A DNA stretch of 64,000 nt, taken from NCBI GenBank assembly GCA_015075175.1, contig JABTUV010000017.1, positions 1-64,000 on the forward strand, read 5' to 3'. A program made the position numbers and the translations under genes. Shown here in pieces: positions 1-7,698 of the stretch (the stretch's first letter is position 1; every line of letters begins with the position of its first letter). Origin of the DNA: a bacterium. Lineage in GTDB: Bacteria > Hinthialibacterota > Hinthialibacteria > H5-UNCL2. The notes under the pieces are model-generated. The model saw only the letters and a list, made by a program, of their open reading frames with translations. It searched no databases and was not told the origin of the DNA.

Positions 1-2
1 CG

Positions 3-425
3 CGCGTGCGCGAGGCGATGGGATTGCTGGATGCGGCGGCTGGCGTGCTGCCGATCGTGTGTTCGTGCGGCGTGCGGATCAAGCTTCCGCCGGGACTCGC
101 TGCAACGCAGGTGGTTTGCCCGCGCTGCGGAAAGCTGCATGAGCCGTCACAGGCCGTCGCGGAAGCCGGCGACGAAATGCGCGGCAGCGCAGCGCTTGTC
201 GGCAACGAGTATCGTACGCGTGACAATACATCCGGCGCGCCCGGGACGGCGCGACGCATCGCACGGCCCGCGCAGAACATGGTCTATCGCCGCCGCAGCG
301 GAGGCTGGGAATCGTTCCGCTGCGGATGCGGCCACGCGGTGGAATTGAGTCCGCAATTCTCCGCCCCGCTCGTGCAGTGCAACAAAGGCGGCGGGCGGAT
401 TCGCGTGGAAGAAATGCGCTCCTAG
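3..425 (+). CDS. C-terminal part of a duplicated zinc-ribbon protein (partial)
   Basis: The frame is open to the left edge of the window, so this is probably the end of a longer protein; a GTG at 6 and an ATG at 18 exist but neither has a visible ribosome binding site. Two similar ribbon-like segments are visible: CSCGVRIKLPPG followed by CPRCGK, and CGCGHAVELSPQ followed by CNKGGGRI. In the first both CxC/CxxC knuckles are present. In the second the last knuckle is degenerate (CNKGG instead of CxxCG). Such repeats of a CxCG-x(20)-CxxCG unit occur in many uncharacterised proteins with metal-binding ribbons. The linker between them is rich in Arg and looks disordered. No function can be assigned, and the gene reads toward the 3' end of glnS (convergent). 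Confidence 0.5.
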   Translation, partial: RVREAMGLLDAAAGVLPIVCSCGVRIKLPPGLAATQVVCPRCGKLHEPSQAVAEAGDEMRGSAALVGNEYRTRDNTSGAPGTARRIARPAQNMVYRRRSGGWESFRCGCGHAVELSPQFSAPLVQCNKGGGRIRVEEMRS

Positions 426-452
426 GTCGGATCCTCTACCAGACGTTCCTGC

Positions 453-2150
453 TCACCTCTTTTTCTCCACCTTCGCCCAAGTGTCCTTCAACGACACCGT
501 TCGATTGAAGACCATCGCTCCGGGCTTCGAGTCGGGATCGACGCAGAAGTAGCCCAGGCGCTCGAACTGGAAGCGTTCGCCCGCCTTCGCGCGAGCCAGA
601 CCAGGCTCGACGTACGCCGCAACGACCTCCAGCGAGTTCGCGTTGAGGTTGCTGGTCCAGTCCTCGCCCTCGGGCACGTCGTCGGGGTCGGGCCGGGTGA
701 AGAGATGCTCGTACAAGCGCACTTCGGCGGGGACGGCGTGGCGGGCCGACACCCAGTGGATCGTCCCCTTCACCTTGCGTCCGTCCGGACTGTTCCCGCC
801 GCGGCTGGCCGGATCGTACGTGCAGCGCACCTCCACGACTTCGCCCCCCCCGTCCTTCACCACGTCGGTGCACGTCACGAAGTAGCCGTAGCGCAGTCGC
901 ACCTCGCGGCCGGGCGAGAGCCGGAAATAACCCTTGGGCGGATGCTCGCGGAAATCGTCCCGCTCGATGTAGAGCTCGCGGCTGAAGGGGACCTTGCGCG
1001 TTCCTGCACCCGGATCCTCCGGGTTATTGATGGCGTCCATCTCCTCCACCTGGCTTTCGGGATAATTCTCGACCACCAGTTTGAGCGGGCGCAGAACGGC
1101 CAAGACGCGCGGGGCGCGCCGGTTGAGATCGTCGCGCACGCTGTGCTCCAGCCGCGCCACGTCCACTACCCCGTCGTCCTTGGCCACGCCCAGGCTGTAG
1201 CAGAAGTTGCGGATCGACTCGGGCGTGTAGCCGCGCCGCCGCAGCCCCGACAGCGTGGGCATACGCGGATCGTCCCAGCCCGAAACGTATCCCTCGCGCA
1301 CCAGCTGCAGCAGCCGCCGCTTGCTCATCACGGTATAGGAGAGATTGAGCCGCGCGAACTCGATCTGCCGCGGATGGTAGACGCCCAGCGCGTCCAGGAA
1401 CCAGTCGTAGAGCGGGCGATGGTCCTCGAACTCGAGCGTGCAGATGGAATGCGTGACGCGCTCGATGCTGTCCTCCAGCCCGTGCGCCCAGTCGTACATG
1501 GGGTAAATGCACCAGGCGGCGCCGGTGCGATGGTGCTCGGCGTGCAGGATGCGGTACATGACCGGATCGCGCAGGTTCAGGTTGGGCGAGGCCATGTCGA
1601 TCTTGGCGCGCAGGGTGCGACTGCCGTCGGGGAACTCGCCCGCCTTCATGCGCCGGAACAAATCCAGGTTCTCCTCCACCGAGCGATTGCGATAAGGGCT
1701 TTCCCGGCCCGGCTCGGTCAGGGTGCCGCGCGACAGCCGCACCTCCTCGGAAGACAGGTCGCAGACGTAGGCCTTGCCGGCCCGGATCAACTGCTCCGCG
1801 TAGTCGTACATCTGCTGAAAATAATCCGACGCAAAGTAAAGATGCTCGCCCCAGTCGAAACCCAGCCAGCGCACGTCCTCGATGATGGCGTTGACGTACT
1901 CCTCCTCCTCCTTGGTGGGGTTGGTGTCGTCGAAGCGCAGATGGCAGACACCGCCGAACTGCTCTGCGATGCCGAAGTTGAGGCAGATGGACTTGGCGTG
2001 TCCGATGTGCAGGTAGCCGTTGGGCTCGGGGGGAAAGCGGGTCACGACGCGCCCGCCCCACTTGCCGGTGCGCAGATCGTCCGCGACGATCCTGCGGATG
2101 AAATCCAAGGGCGCAGACGTTGCGCTGGGGTTGCCTTTGTCTTCGTTCAT
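453..2150 (-). CDS. glnS: glutaminyl-tRNA synthetase
   Basis: Cytoplasmic class I synthetase that charges tRNA-Gln directly with glutamine. The start is the ATG at 2150, preceded by an AGGTGG ribosome binding site; in-frame codons further upstream lack one. The 565-residue protein matches the usual length of bacterial GlnRS. The HIGH signature (LHIGHAKS) is at residues 48-51, followed by the LRFDDTNP motif typical of the GlnRS/GluRS branch. The KMSKS-type loop appears as VMSKRRL, and the C-terminal half carries the beta-barrel anticodon-binding domain ([22 protein letters not shown]). Upstream on the same strand is gltX. Having both enzymes means tRNA-Gln need not depend on the Glu-tRNA-Gln amidotransferase route. 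GlnRS in bacteria is usually considered acquired from eukaryotes. Confidence 0.97.
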   Translation of the reverse strand: MNEDKGNPSATSAPLDFIRRIVADDLRTGKWGGRVVTRFPPEPNGYLHIGHAKSICLNFGIAEQFGGVCHLRFDDTNPTKEEEEYVNAIIEDVRWLGFDWGEHLYFASDYFQQMYDYAEQLIRAGKAYVCDLSSEEVRLSRGTLTEPGRESPYRNRSVEENLDLFRRMKAGEFPDGSRTLRAKIDMASPNLNLRDPVMYRILHAEHHRTGAAWCIYPMYDWAHGLEDSIERVTHSICTLEFEDHRPLYDWFLDALGVYHPRQIEFARLNLSYTVMSKRRLLQLVREGYVSGWDDPRMPTLSGLRRRGYTPESIRNFCYSLGVAKDDGVVDVARLEHSVRDDLNRRAPRVLAVLRPLKLVVENYPESQVEEMDAINNPEDPGAGTRKVPFSRELYIERDDFREHPPKGYFRLSPGREVRLRYGYFVTCTDVVKDGGGEVVEVRCTYDPASRGGNSPDGRKVKGTIHWVSARHAVPAEVRLYEHLFTRPDPDDVPEGEDWTSNLNANSLEVVAAYVEPGLARAKAGERFQFERLGYFCVDPDSKPGAMVFNRTVSLKDTWAKVEKKR

Positions 2151-2218
2151 GATAAAAAAACCACCTGTCAGGCGCGCAGTTCCAAGTAAATTAGCACACG
2201 GGACGGGAGGCGGCAATT

Positions 2219-2240
2219 GTAGGGTGCGCATTGCGCACCG
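2219..2240. repeat. short palindrome, GTGCGCA family
   Basis: GTAGGGTGCGCATTGCGCAC forms a hairpin with arms GGTGCGCA/TGCGCACC. The same sequence with minor changes recurs at 10845-10868 (inside a membrane-protein gene) and 58048-58070 (at the start of a glycosyltransferase gene). Here it lies in the glnS-gltX intergenic space. The remaining intergenic sequence at 2151-2401 shows no gene. Confidence 0.7.
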
Positions 2241-2401
2241 ACTGGTTCCGCGAGCGAATCGCATATTGACAACGACGAAGTGGCAGCGCTACACAGGGCG
2301 TGCGAAGGAGAATCGGGCGAAATTCGGCTCCAGGCCGTGTGAGCATCTTGCGAGGCTCCTATATTCGGTATCCTTCGCGACACGTTGGTATCCGAGCCAT
2401 A

Positions 2402-3898
2402 CTACTCGGGCGGTATCATTGCAACGGCGCGGTCCAAGCGCCTGATTGCCTCATCTCTCCCGAGCACTGCCAAGATGCTGTAGATCCCCCAACTGGCACT
2501 GCTGCCAGTCAAGGATACTCTCACCGGCTGAGCGAGCTTCCCCAGCTTCAGCCCATATTCCTTAACGACCTGCTCCACGACCTCTATTAGTTCCGGCTCA
2601 CGCGGCATGGGAGGCAAGCTTGACAAACGATTGCGAAGTGAAACGAGAGCTGCCCGGATCTCCGGGCGGAGATGTTTTCGTGCGGCTTCCTCATCGATCC
2701 TCACTCTCTCGATACTATTCATGGCGAATCCCGCAGTAGCGGCGGACTCGACCATGGTAGAACCGCGCATCGTTGCGTTCGCTACGACGGTAGGCCACCA
2801 GTACGAAGGTATGGTCTGCAAGTACGGAGGGTCCTTGGGCGTGCCCGCCGCCAGAGCATTCCTGATCTCCTCCTGCAGTTTTGCAAGAACCTGTGGGCGT
2901 TTGGCATAAAATTCCTCCGCCTCCGCCGTCGTTGGTTCCTTTTCGGGAACACGCATCCGCTTGTGCTGCTCGTTCACCCACTTGAGTTTCTCCAGGTCCC
3001 ACACCGCCGGCGCCTTGTTGACTTCCGGCAGGTCGAAGTACTCGATCAACTCCTCGACCGTGAATATCTCCTGATCCCCGTGCGCCCAACCGAGCCGCGC
3101 CAGGTAGTTGATCAGCGCCTCGGGCAGAAACCCCTGCTCCCGATAATCGAGTACCGACGTGGCCCCGTGGCGCTTGGAGAGCGGCTTCCGGTCCCGGCCC
3201 AGAATCAACGGCAGGTGGGCGAACTCGGGCGCCGGCCAGCCCAGGGCGCGGTAGATGAGAATCTGCTTGGGCGTATTCGCCAGGTGCCCGTCGCCGCGGA
3301 TGACGTGCGTGACGCCCATGTCGTGGTCGTCCACGACCACGGCGAAATTGTAGGTAGGCACGCCATCGGAACGCACCAGGACGAAATCGTCCAGCTCGCT
3401 CGCCGCCACGCGGTTGTCACCCAGGACGCAATCGGTGAAGGTGACGTCGCCCTGCAAGGGGACGGCCAGACGGACGACGCTGGCACGGTCCGGCGTCGGC
3501 CCGGAACGGTCGCGGCAGCGGCGGTCATAGCGCGCCGTCTCGCCGCGCGCCATCTGCGCCGCGCGCATTGCGTCCAGCTCCTCTCTCGTGCAATAACAGC
3601 GATAGGCGCGCCCGGAAGCGAGCAACTGCTCGGCGATTTCGCCATGCCGGGCCGCGCGCTGCGATTGATAGACCAGGTCCTCGTCCCAGCCGAGTCCCAG
3701 CCAGCGGAAGGCCGCGAGGATGCTCTCCTCGTACTCCTTCGTGCTGCGTTCGACGTCGGTATCCTCGATGCGCAGCAGATACTTCCCCCCGTGATGGCGG
3801 GCGAACAACCAGTTGAAGAGCGCCGTGCGCGCGCCGCCGATGTGTAGATGCCCGGTGGGCGAGGGCGCGAACCGCACGCGAATCCCCGACTCCCTCAT
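2402..3898 (-). CDS. gltX: glutamyl-tRNA synthetase
   Basis: Cytoplasmic class I synthetase that attaches glutamate to tRNA-Glu. The 498-residue protein has the HIGH-type motif (GHLHIGGARTALFNW, residues about 16-30), the RIEDTD segment at 43-48 and the KMSKS-type loop as KPLSKRHG around residue 240. Cysteines in YRCYC and YDRRC occupy the region where many GluRS enzymes bind zinc. The C-terminal anticodon domain ends with the family-typical GLKLGKLAQPVRVSLTG stretch. The start at 3898 directly follows the HIGH-containing N-terminus expected for the family. A sigma-70-like promoter lies upstream at 3928-3955. The 3' third of the gene is visibly less GC-rich than its neighbours, although the protein remains normal. 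Confidence 0.97.
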   Translation of the reverse strand: MRESGIRVRFAPSPTGHLHIGGARTALFNWLFARHHGGKYLLRIEDTDVERSTKEYEESILAAFRWLGLGWDEDLVYQSQRAARHGEIAEQLLASGRAYRCYCTREELDAMRAAQMARGETARYDRRCRDRSGPTPDRASVVRLAVPLQGDVTFTDCVLGDNRVAASELDDFVLVRSDGVPTYNFAVVVDDHDMGVTHVIRGDGHLANTPKQILIYRALGWPAPEFAHLPLILGRDRKPLSKRHGATSVLDYREQGFLPEALINYLARLGWAHGDQEIFTVEELIEYFDLPEVNKAPAVWDLEKLKWVNEQHKRMRVPEKEPTTAEAEEFYAKRPQVLAKLQEEIRNALAAGTPKDPPYLQTIPSYWWPTVVANATMRGSTMVESAATAGFAMNSIERVRIDEEAARKHLRPEIRAALVSLRNRLSSLPPMPREPELIEVVEQVVKEYGLKLGKLAQPVRVSLTGSSASWGIYSILAVLGRDEAIRRLDRAVAMIPPE

Positions 3899-3927
3899 CC
3901 CGGCCCCCTCTTGTCAAGAATCCGCGC

Positions 3928-3955
3928 AGTGTAAACCCGCGAAAATATTTGTCAA
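3928..3955 (-). promoter_or_regulatory. candidate sigma-70 promoter of gltX
   Basis: On the minus strand TTGACA (3955-3950), a 16-nt spacer and TACACT (3933-3928) lie about 30 nt before the gltX start. The -35 box is a perfect consensus match and the -10 matches 4 of 6. It overlaps the -35 box of the divergent dapF promoter. Confidence 0.45.
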
Positions 3956-3976
3956 TGCGGCGATCCCTGCTATCAT
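3949..3976 (+). promoter_or_regulatory. candidate sigma-70 promoter of dapF
   Basis: TTGTCA (3949-3954), a 16-nt spacer and TATCAT (3971-3976), 44 nt before the dapF start. Both boxes match the consensus in 5 of 6 positions. The sequence is an inference from consensus similarity only. Confidence 0.45.
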
Positions 3977-4020
3977 CGCTCCGATTTTTTTCGTTTGGGC
4001 GCGCGCGCCGGGAGAAGAGC

Positions 4021-4854
4021 ATGCGCTTCACCAAGATGCACGGCATCGGCAACGACTACATCTACATCAATTGCCTGGAGGAAGCCGTCGCCGACCCGGG
4101 GGCGCTCTCGGTGCGACTCTCCGACCGCCGCTTCGGCGTGGGCGGCGACGGGATCATTCTCATCTGCCGGTCCAGCGTCGCCGACTTTCGCATGCGCATG
4201 TTCAACGCCGACGGCAGCGAAAGCGAAATGTGCGGCAACGGCATCCGCTGCTTCGCCAAGTATGTCTTCGATAAGGGCCTCACGCGCAAAGAGACGATCA
4301 CGGTGGAGACGGGCGCAGGCGTGAAGACGATTGCGATGGAGGTGGTCGGCGGCAAGGTACGGCGCGCGCGCGTGGACATGGGCGAGCCTATCCTCTCGCC
4401 GGCGCAAATCCCCGTCAACCTGCCGGGCGAAGCCATCGTCAACGCCCCCATCCTGGTCGAAGACCGGCGCTTCTTTTTCACCGCCGTATCGATGGGCAAT
4501 CCACACTGCGTCGTGTTCGTGGACGAGATCGACGACGAGCTGGTACTGGGGTATGGACCCAGGTTCGAGCGGCACGCGCTCTTTCCGGCGCGCGTCAATA
4601 CCGAGTTCGCGCGCGTGATTTCTCCCCGCGAAGTGGAGATGCGGGTGTGGGAACGGGGTTCGGGCGAGACTTGGGCGTGCGGCACGGGCGCTTCGGCGGT
4701 GGGCGTGGCCGGCGTCCTGACCGGCCGGACCGAGCGCAGGATCACCGTGCATCTGCGCGGTGGCGACCTGGAGATCGAGTGGGCGGCGGGCAACCACGTC
4801 TTTATGACCGGCCCGGCGGAGACCGTCTTCGAGGGCACGCTCGACTCGGAGTGA
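4021..4854 (+). CDS. dapF: diaminopimelate epimerase
   Basis: Converts LL- to meso-diaminopimelate, the last epimerisation before lysine and peptidoglycan cross-bridge synthesis; cofactor-independent and cytoplasmic. The ATG at 4021 is preceded by GGGAGAAG and gives the canonical N-terminus MRFTKMHGIGND; upstream in-frame starts would add a non-homologous leader. The two catalytic cysteines are visible: Cys71 in EMCGNGIRC and Cys220 in TWACGTGASA. At 277 residues it has the normal family length. It stands alone, divergent from gltX, and is followed by a palindrome-rich gap before the Gfo/Idh/MocA gene. Confidence 0.97.
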   Translation: MRFTKMHGIGNDYIYINCLEEAVADPGALSVRLSDRRFGVGGDGIILICRSSVADFRMRMFNADGSESEMCGNGIRCFAKYVFDKGLTRKETITVETGAGVKTIAMEVVGGKVRRARVDMGEPILSPAQIPVNLPGEAIVNAPILVEDRRFFFTAVSMGNPHCVVFVDEIDDELVLGYGPRFERHALFPARVNTEFARVISPREVEMRVWERGSGETWACGTGASAVGVAGVLTGRTERRITVHLRGGDLEIEWAAGNHVFMTGPAETVFEGTLDSE

Positions 4855-4869
4855 CCTGCGCGCGTCGTT

Positions 4870-4987
4870 GTTCACCCCTCCCTGGGAGAGGTCCGCTCCC
4901 CTCTCCTCAAGGAGAGGTGTAGTCCCCTCTCCCTCATGGGAGAGGTGTAGTCCCCTCTCCCCTGGGGAGAGGGTTAGGGTGAGGGGG
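4870..4987. repeat. CCCTCTCC...GGAGAGG palindromic repeats
   Basis: Three successive versions of a CCCTCTCCC/GGGAGAGG palindrome fill the gap between dapF and the next gene, the last ending in GGGTTAGGGTGAGGGGGG. Related copies lie at 21583-21616 and 28421-28576, and a damaged one at 6411-6455. Similar repeats are common in intergenic regions of many high-GC bacteria. Hairpin formation could end dapF transcripts, although no T-run follows. Confidence 0.75.
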
Positions 4988-5011
4988 GCGTAGTTGCCCG
5001 GAGGTCGTCCG

Positions 5012-6301
5012 ATGCCACATCACATGAGTCGCCGCCGGTTTCTGGGCGCGTCCGCCGCGCTGGCAGCTCCGCTGTTCGTACCAGCGCGGGCGCTGGGCCG
5101 CAACGGCGCCGTCGCCCCCTCCGCGCGCATCGTGATGGGCGCCATCGGCCTCAACGGCATGGGCACGAGCGACCTGCGCTCCTTTCTCGGCTGCCCCGAG
5201 GCCATGGTGGTCGCCGTGTGCGACGTGGACCGCGCCCATCGCCTGCGCGCCCGCCGCCTCGTCGAGGACTTCTATGGCCGGACCGAGACCTCCGGGGCGT
5301 GGCAGGGCTGCCGGGATTACAACGACTTTCGTGAGGTCGTCGCCCGGACCGACTTGGACGCCGTTCTGATCGCTACCCCCGACCACTGGCACGTGCCCAT
5401 CGCGTTGGCTGCGGTCCAGGCGGGCAAGGACGTTTACTGCGAAAAACCCATCAGCCGCACGGTCCGCGAGGGGCGTATTCTTGCCGATGCAGTCGCCCGC
5501 CACGGACGCATCCTGCAAGTCGGCTCGCAGTTGCGCTCCACCCGCAACGTGCGCCACGCCTGCGAACTCGTGCGCAACGGGCGCATCGGACGGCTCCACG
5601 CCATTCACACCTTTCTCCCTTTCGGGCCAACCAGTCCGTTACGGGCGCCGGAACCTGTACCCGAGGGACTCGACTACGAGATGTGGCTGGGACCCGCCCC
5701 CTGGGCGCCCTATACCACCGACCGCTGCCATTACAGCTTCCGCTGGATCAGCGACTACTCCGGCGGCAACCTGACCGACCTCGGCGCCCACGACAACGAC
5801 ATCGCGCAATGGGGCCACGGCTCCGAGTACTCCGGTCCCATCGAGGTCGAGGGAGAGGGCGAGTTTCCGCCCGACGGCCTCTTCAACACCGCCACGCGCT
5901 TCCAGTTGCGCTATCGCTACGCCGACGGCGTGGAGCTCATCTGCTCGACCGCGCGCGTGCAGGGCGTGCGCTTCCAGGGAAGCGAGGGCTGGGTGTACGT
6001 GCGCAGCGCCATCGACGCCGAACCCAAGTCGCTGCTGACTACGGTCATCGGTCCGGGCGAAGTGCATCTCTATGACAGTCCCCATCATCAGCAGAACTTC
6101 CTGGATTGCGTGAAAAGCCGCCGCCAACCGATTGCGCCGGTGGAAGTGGGTCACCGCTCGATCACCATCTGCCACATCGGCAACATCTGCCTGAAGCTGG
6201 GCCGGAAACTGCGATGGGATCCGGAGCGGGAGGAGTTTCCGGGCGACGACGAAGCCAACCGGCTGCTGGCCGCGCCCATGCGCGCCCCCTGGAACGTATA
6301 G
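5012..6301 (+). CDS. Tat-exported Gfo/Idh/MocA-family oxidoreductase
   Basis: NAD(P)-dependent sugar or inositol-type dehydrogenase; the substrate cannot be read from sequence. The ATG at 5012 has GGAGG at 5000-5004 with 7-nt spacing. The N-terminus carries a twin-arginine signal (SRRRFLGASAALAAPLF), so the folded enzyme is probably exported. The Rossmann domain occupies roughly residues 40-165 and contains the family EKP motif (YCEKPISR). The C-terminal domain has the GGNLTDLGAHDND segment, where the histidine and aspartate are catalytic in relatives. The length of 429 residues is typical. Paralogues of this Tat-Gfo type are abundant in planctomycetes, Verrucomicrobia and several candidate phyla. 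A degraded second copy follows at 6411-7500. Confidence 0.92.
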   Translation: MPHHMSRRRFLGASAALAAPLFVPARALGRNGAVAPSARIVMGAIGLNGMGTSDLRSFLGCPEAMVVAVCDVDRAHRLRARRLVEDFYGRTETSGAWQGCRDYNDFREVVARTDLDAVLIATPDHWHVPIALAAVQAGKDVYCEKPISRTVREGRILADAVARHGRILQVGSQLRSTRNVRHACELVRNGRIGRLHAIHTFLPFGPTSPLRAPEPVPEGLDYEMWLGPAPWAPYTTDRCHYSFRWISDYSGGNLTDLGAHDNDIAQWGHGSEYSGPIEVEGEGEFPPDGLFNTATRFQLRYRYADGVELICSTARVQGVRFQGSEGWVYVRSAIDAEPKSLLTTVIGPGEVHLYDSPHHQQNFLDCVKSRRQPIAPVEVGHRSITICHIGNICLKLGRKLRWDPEREEFPGDDEANRLLAAPMRAPWNV

Positions 6302-6305
6302 CGCC

Positions 6306-6380
6306 GGGACAGTCGCCGCTTTTGCGCGCCGGGGCCGCATGCAATGCGGGCAACTACTTCAAAATCGGCGCCTGTTCTTA
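6306..6380. repeat. 75-bp GGGACAGTCGCC palindromic unit
   Basis: Begins GGGACAGTCGCCGCTTTTGC and ends AAAATCGGCGCCTGTTCTT, so the ends are imperfect inverted repeats. Equivalent units occur at 18661-18740, 21629-21706, 21990-22067 and, inside a gene, 27808-27882. It lies immediately behind the stop codon of the oxidoreductase and is included in the degraded duplication, reappearing in damaged form at about 7451-7499. Confidence 0.75.
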
Positions 6381-6410
6381 AGAATGGGCCTTGGCACAGT
6401 CGCGAGAGAA

Positions 6411-7500
6411 CGTCCCCTCCCCGCGCGAGAGGCAGTCCCTCCCCGGGGAGTATGAGGGGGGAAGTTCCCGGAGGTCAAACCGACGCCAATCGCCGAGTCG
6501 CCGCCGGTTTCGCGTCCGCGCGCGCAGCCTGGGCCGACCAGCGTGGGTCGCACGCGTCCCCTCCGCGCGCACGTGAGCGCCATCCTCACGGCGGGAAGCG
6601 ACCTGCGCCTTTCGGCGCCCGAGGCGGTGGTCGCGGCGATGACGCCCACCGCCGCCGCTGTCGAGACTCTGGCCACCGAACTCCCATGCCGGGATTCAAC
6701 GACTTCGAGGCTCCGATCTGGACGCCGCTGATCGCCCCGACCACCGCACGCCCACCGTGCTGGTCCAGGCGGCAGACGTTTAGCGAAACCACCAGCCGCA
6801 CGGTCCGCAGGGCGTATCTGCCGATGAGTCGCCCGCCACGGACGCATCCGCAAGTTCGCAGTTGCGCTCCCCAATGCGCCACGCCGCGAACTCGAATGGG
6901 CGCATCGAGGCCCCACCACACCTCGGCCAACAGTCCGTTACGGCGCCGGAACCGTACCGAGGGACCGACAGAGGATGTGGCTGGGACCCGCCCCAGCGCC
7001 CTATACCGACGCTGCCAGCCTGGATCAGCTATCACCTGACGACCTCGGCCCAGACAACGAATATCGCGCAATGGCCACGCGAGTACCGTCCCATCGAGGT
7101 CGAGGGAGAGCGAGTCGCCGACGGCCTTCAACACCGCCGCGCCCAGCTGCATCGCTACGCCGACGCGTGGTTTATCTGCTGACCGCGCGCGTAGGGGCGC
7201 GCTTCCAGGGAAGCGAGGCTGGTACGGCGCGCATCGACGCGAACGCTGATAGGTACGTCCGGGCGGGCACTCTGACAGTCCTACAGAGAACTTCCGGATT
7301 GCGGCCGCCGCCAAGATGCGCGGTGGGCGTCGTCGATCACCATCTGCCCACCGCAACATTCCGAGCCAGCCGGAAACGCGATGGATCGAGCGGAGGAGCC
7401 GGCGACGAGAAGCTAACTGCCGTGGCCGCCATGCGCGCCCCGAACGTATAGCGGGTCGCCGCCGGGCCGATGCGCGGCAACTCAAAACGGCGCCGTTCTG
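6411..7500 (+). pseudogene. degraded second copy of the Gfo/Idh/MocA gene
   Basis: From about 6411 the sequence repeats 4929-6380 in order: the CCCTCTCC palindrome, the CCCGGAGGTC ribosome-binding region, the complete oxidoreductase gene and the following 75-bp unit, ending at about 7500. The copy is about 1.1 kb against 1.45 kb for the intact version. Nearly all differences are short deletions, often shrinking homopolymers. For example GTTACGGGCGCCGGAACC corresponds to GTTACGGCGCCGGAACC, and TCTTGCCGATGCAGTC to TCTGCCGATGAGTC. Substitutions are comparatively few. No frame stays open, so no protein is made. It could be a decaying tandem duplicate or uncorrected sequence of the same locus inserted twice during assembly; see findings. 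Confidence 0.85.
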
Positions 7501-7535
7501 GGTGGCCGTGCGGAACGAAAACCAGCCGATAGCCG

Positions 7536-7694
7536 GTACTCCGGCGTATCGAGAGGACGGCCTCGATGCGGCCAGCCCGCCCTCGGAGCGGCCTCGGTTT
7601 TTATCTTCTACGGGTGAGGCGGAACCTCGTGAGGGACTCTTCCTCGCCCACGGTCCGCGCTCGTGTAGGCATTCCCCCTTGTCAAGGAGGGGAG
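7536..7694. repeat. partial composite CTCGAG-family element plus CCCCCTTGTCAAGGAGG palindrome
   Basis: The segment GGCGTATCGAGAGGACGGCC through the TTATCTTCTACGGGTGAGG stretch and CGTGAGGGACT matches 18837-18937 and, inverted, 63050-63145. It ends in a CCCCCTTGTCAAGGAGGGGA palindrome of the family seen at 31745, 44448 and 47417. It lies between the degraded copy and the 3' end of the GspE-like gene and holds no gene. Confidence 0.65.
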
Positions 7695-7698
7695 CCGA

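Noticed and set aside
705-2189. Long plus-strand open frame opposite glnS
   Set aside because: Antisense shadow of a high-GC gene; no domain features, and glnS on the other strand is unmistakable.
6344-7451. Short open frames within the degraded duplicate
   Set aside because: They are fragments of different frames of a broken copy; none has a ribosome binding site or full domain.
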